A DNA stretch of 64,000 nucleotides. Source: Rhizobium sp. ACO-34A. Lineage in GTDB: Bacteria; Pseudomonadota; Alphaproteobacteria; Rhizobiales; Rhizobiaceae. The notes below the pieces were generated by a model. The model was not told the DNA's origin, made no database searches, and was given only the letters and a program-made list of their open reading frames with translations. The DNA is taken from assembly GCA_002600635.1 (NCBI GenBank), contig CP021373.1, positions 430,145-494,144 on the forward strand. The letters run 5' to 3'. The translations under genes were made by a program, and so were the position numbers. Positions 62,786 to 64,000 of this stretch are shown here, piece after piece. Position 1 is the first letter of the stretch, and the number at the start of each line of letters is the position of its first letter.

Positions 62786-64000
62786 ATGATGGAACGGATT
62801 GTGACGACGCCTTTCGGCGGCGGTAGGGTCAGTGCGCGCATTTTTGCCGCCCAGGCCAGGACTGCCGAGCGCCAGGAGAAGCTGAAATCGGGCGAAGGCG
62901 GCAATGACAGCGGCCGCGCCGACAAATGGCAATTGCTGCGCGCCGTGACGGAAGCGCGCCGCACGTTCGGCCTTGGCGATCGCACGATCTGCGTGCTGGA
63001 AGCGCTTGTCTCCTTCAACACCGACCGGGAACTCGACGGCAGCGCGCCGATCATCGTCTTCCCCTCCAATCGCGAGCTTTCGCTACGCGCCCGAGGCATG
63101 GCGCCGGCAACAATCCGCAGGCATCTGGCGGCGCTGGTGGATGCCGGCCTCGTCATTCGCCGCGACAGCGCCAATGGCAAGCGCTACTGCCTGCGGGATG
63201 ATCGTGGCGTGGTCGAGGATGCCTTCGGATTCGATCTCGCACCGCTTGCGCTGCGCGCCGGTGAGATCCATGCCGCCGCCGAAGCCGCTCGCCGCGAGGA
63301 GCGGGCAATCCGGGCCCTGCGCAGCGAGGTGACGCTTCACCAGCGGGATATAGCACGCATCGTCGAATGCGCGCTGGAAGAGGGCAGGGCAGGTGACTGG
63401 CTCGGCATGGCGGAACGTCTGTCGATGATTTCGGGCGGATTGGGACGCAATGCCGGTATCGACGCGCTCGAAGCCCGTCGGAGCGAGTTCGCGCGCCTTC
63501 GAGCGGAGGTGGAAAACTCTTACCTTTCAAGTCTTTCCGAAGAAGAAATGAGCGCCAATGATCTTCAAACTGAGCGCCATTATCAGAATTCAAACACCGA
63601 ACTTACTTCTGAATTAAACGGCCAGGAACATAATACAGCGAAGCCCGCAAGCGCCGTGGAGGCGGCCCCCGAACGCAAGATGGCAATCAGTCTGGTCCGA
63701 TTGAAGCGATTGTGCCCCGGGATCATCGATTATGCCCGCGACGGCATCAGCAACTGGTCGGATCTGATCAAGACCGCCGATCTCGTGCGCTCCATGCTGG
63801 GTGTTTCGCCCGATGCCTGGCGCAAGGCGAAGGCGGCGATGGGCGAACAGGCGGCCTCGGTGGTGATCGCCTTCATTCTCGAGCGCGCCGATACGATCCG
63901 CTCGCCCGGCGGCTACCTGCGCGATCTCACCGCAAAGGCCGAGAAATCCGCCTTCAGCGTCTACCCGATGCTTCAGGCGCTTGAAAAGATGAAGGAATGA
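62786..64000 (+). CDS. repC: RepC replication initiator
   Basis: Product is 404 residues from the ATG at 62786; the stop TGA ends exactly at base 64000, so the gene is complete. The characteristic RepC opening MMERIVTTPFGGG is followed by RTFGLGDRTICVLEALVSFN, VFPSNRELSLRARGMAPATI and HLAALVDAGLVIRRDSANGK, the winged-helix DNA-binding region. The C-terminus carries LVRLKRLCPGIIDYARDGIS and RSPGGYLRDLTAKAEKSAFS. It initiates replication at an origin that, in studied relatives, lies inside repC. Confidence 0.96.
   Translation: MMERIVTTPFGGGRVSARIFAAQARTAERQEKLKSGEGGNDSGRADKWQLLRAVTEARRTFGLGDRTICVLEALVSFNTDRELDGSAPIIVFPSNRELSLRARGMAPATIRRHLAALVDAGLVIRRDSANGKRYCLRDDRGVVEDAFGFDLAPLALRAGEIHAAAEAARREERAIRALRSEVTLHQRDIARIVECALEEGRAGDWLGMAERLSMISGGLGRNAGIDALEARRSEFARLRAEVENSYLSSLSEEEMSANDLQTERHYQNSNTELTSELNGQEHNTAKPASAVEAAPERKMAISLVRLKRLCPGIIDYARDGISNWSDLIKTADLVRSMLGVSPDAWRKAKAAMGEQAASVVIAFILERADTIRSPGGYLRDLTAKAEKSAFSVYPMLQALEKMKE
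63511..63640. other. AT-rich stretch inside repC, candidate oriV
   Basis: Within repC about 130 bases around GAAAACTCTTACC and TTCTGAATTAAACGG are clearly richer in A/T than the surrounding gene. They encode a poorly conserved linker. In characterised repABC plasmids the replication origin lies in an AT-rich segment within repC. Position match only; no iterons are evident. Confidence 0.5.

Noticed and set aside
1..64000. CRISPR arrays, tRNA or rRNA genes, intact insertion sequences
   Set aside because: Looked for regular repeats with spacers, cloverleaf-like segments and transposase motifs; none seen.

Overview
The window looks like part of a repABC secondary replicon (megaplasmid or chromid) of a Rhizobiaceae-type alphaproteobacterium. 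It ends in a complete repA-repB-repC module with an antisense RNA gene between repB and repC and parS-type palindromes upstream. The other content fits that lineage: RirA-type iron boxes, an Omp25/31-like porin, a Liv-type ABC transporter and DUF3313-type lipoproteins. Most of the sequence is GC-rich and densely coding, with many ATGA/TTGA overlaps. The main exception is an AT-rich stretch around 48.7-51.1 kb. All identifications come from reading the sequence, without database searches.

Layout. 0-1.7 kb: 3' end of a CocE/NonD hydrolase and a probable tcuB relic. 1.7-8.4 kb: an OmpR-type two-component system surrounded by small envelope-type genes, including two paralogous proteins of unknown function. 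8.7-15.9 kb: iron-siderophore uptake, with a TonB receptor divergent from FecE-, FecC- and FecD-like genes and a binding protein, then an RpiR/SIS regulator; the divergent promoters carry a perfect inverted repeat containing two TGA-N9-TCA boxes. 16-21.5 kb: a HlyD, RbbA-like and YhhJ-like ABC exporter and a small lipoprotein. 21.7-25.5 kb: an AttH/CrtC-like protein, GltS and MmgE/PrpD. 25.6-38.8 kb: an apparent catabolic operon with SDR, complete Liv-type transporter, E1alpha/E1beta, enoyl-CoA hydratase, E2, acyl-CoA dehydrogenase, acyl-CoA ligase and TetR regulator. 39.2-45.8 kb: a membrane-anchored orphan protein, an ArsR regulator, an RND efflux pump and an Omp25/31-like porin. 45.8-51.2 kb: gene-poor, with a zeta-toxin relic, NDH-2, a VapBC-like pair and an AT-rich membrane-protein gene. 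51.2-55.8 kb: P-type ATPase, Ca2+/Na+ antiporter and double USP. 55.8-64 kb: parS sites, a MFS/LysR pair, a WGR protein and repABC.

The most interesting signal is a repeated intergenic motif, read in the gene direction as CCGCAACATTTCTCAACA. It consists of two TGTTG half-sites (opposite strand) ten bases apart. I found eleven copies, all in the same orientation relative to the gene they precede. They sit upstream of the two-component system itself, the orphan small genes around it, the RbbA-like exporter, the RND pump, the porin and the membrane-anchored orphan. This suggests an undescribed, locally encoded, autoregulated envelope regulon. The second notable unit is the 25-39 kb catabolic island, whose substrate cannot be read from sequence and whose E2 carries two tandem peripheral-subunit-binding domains.
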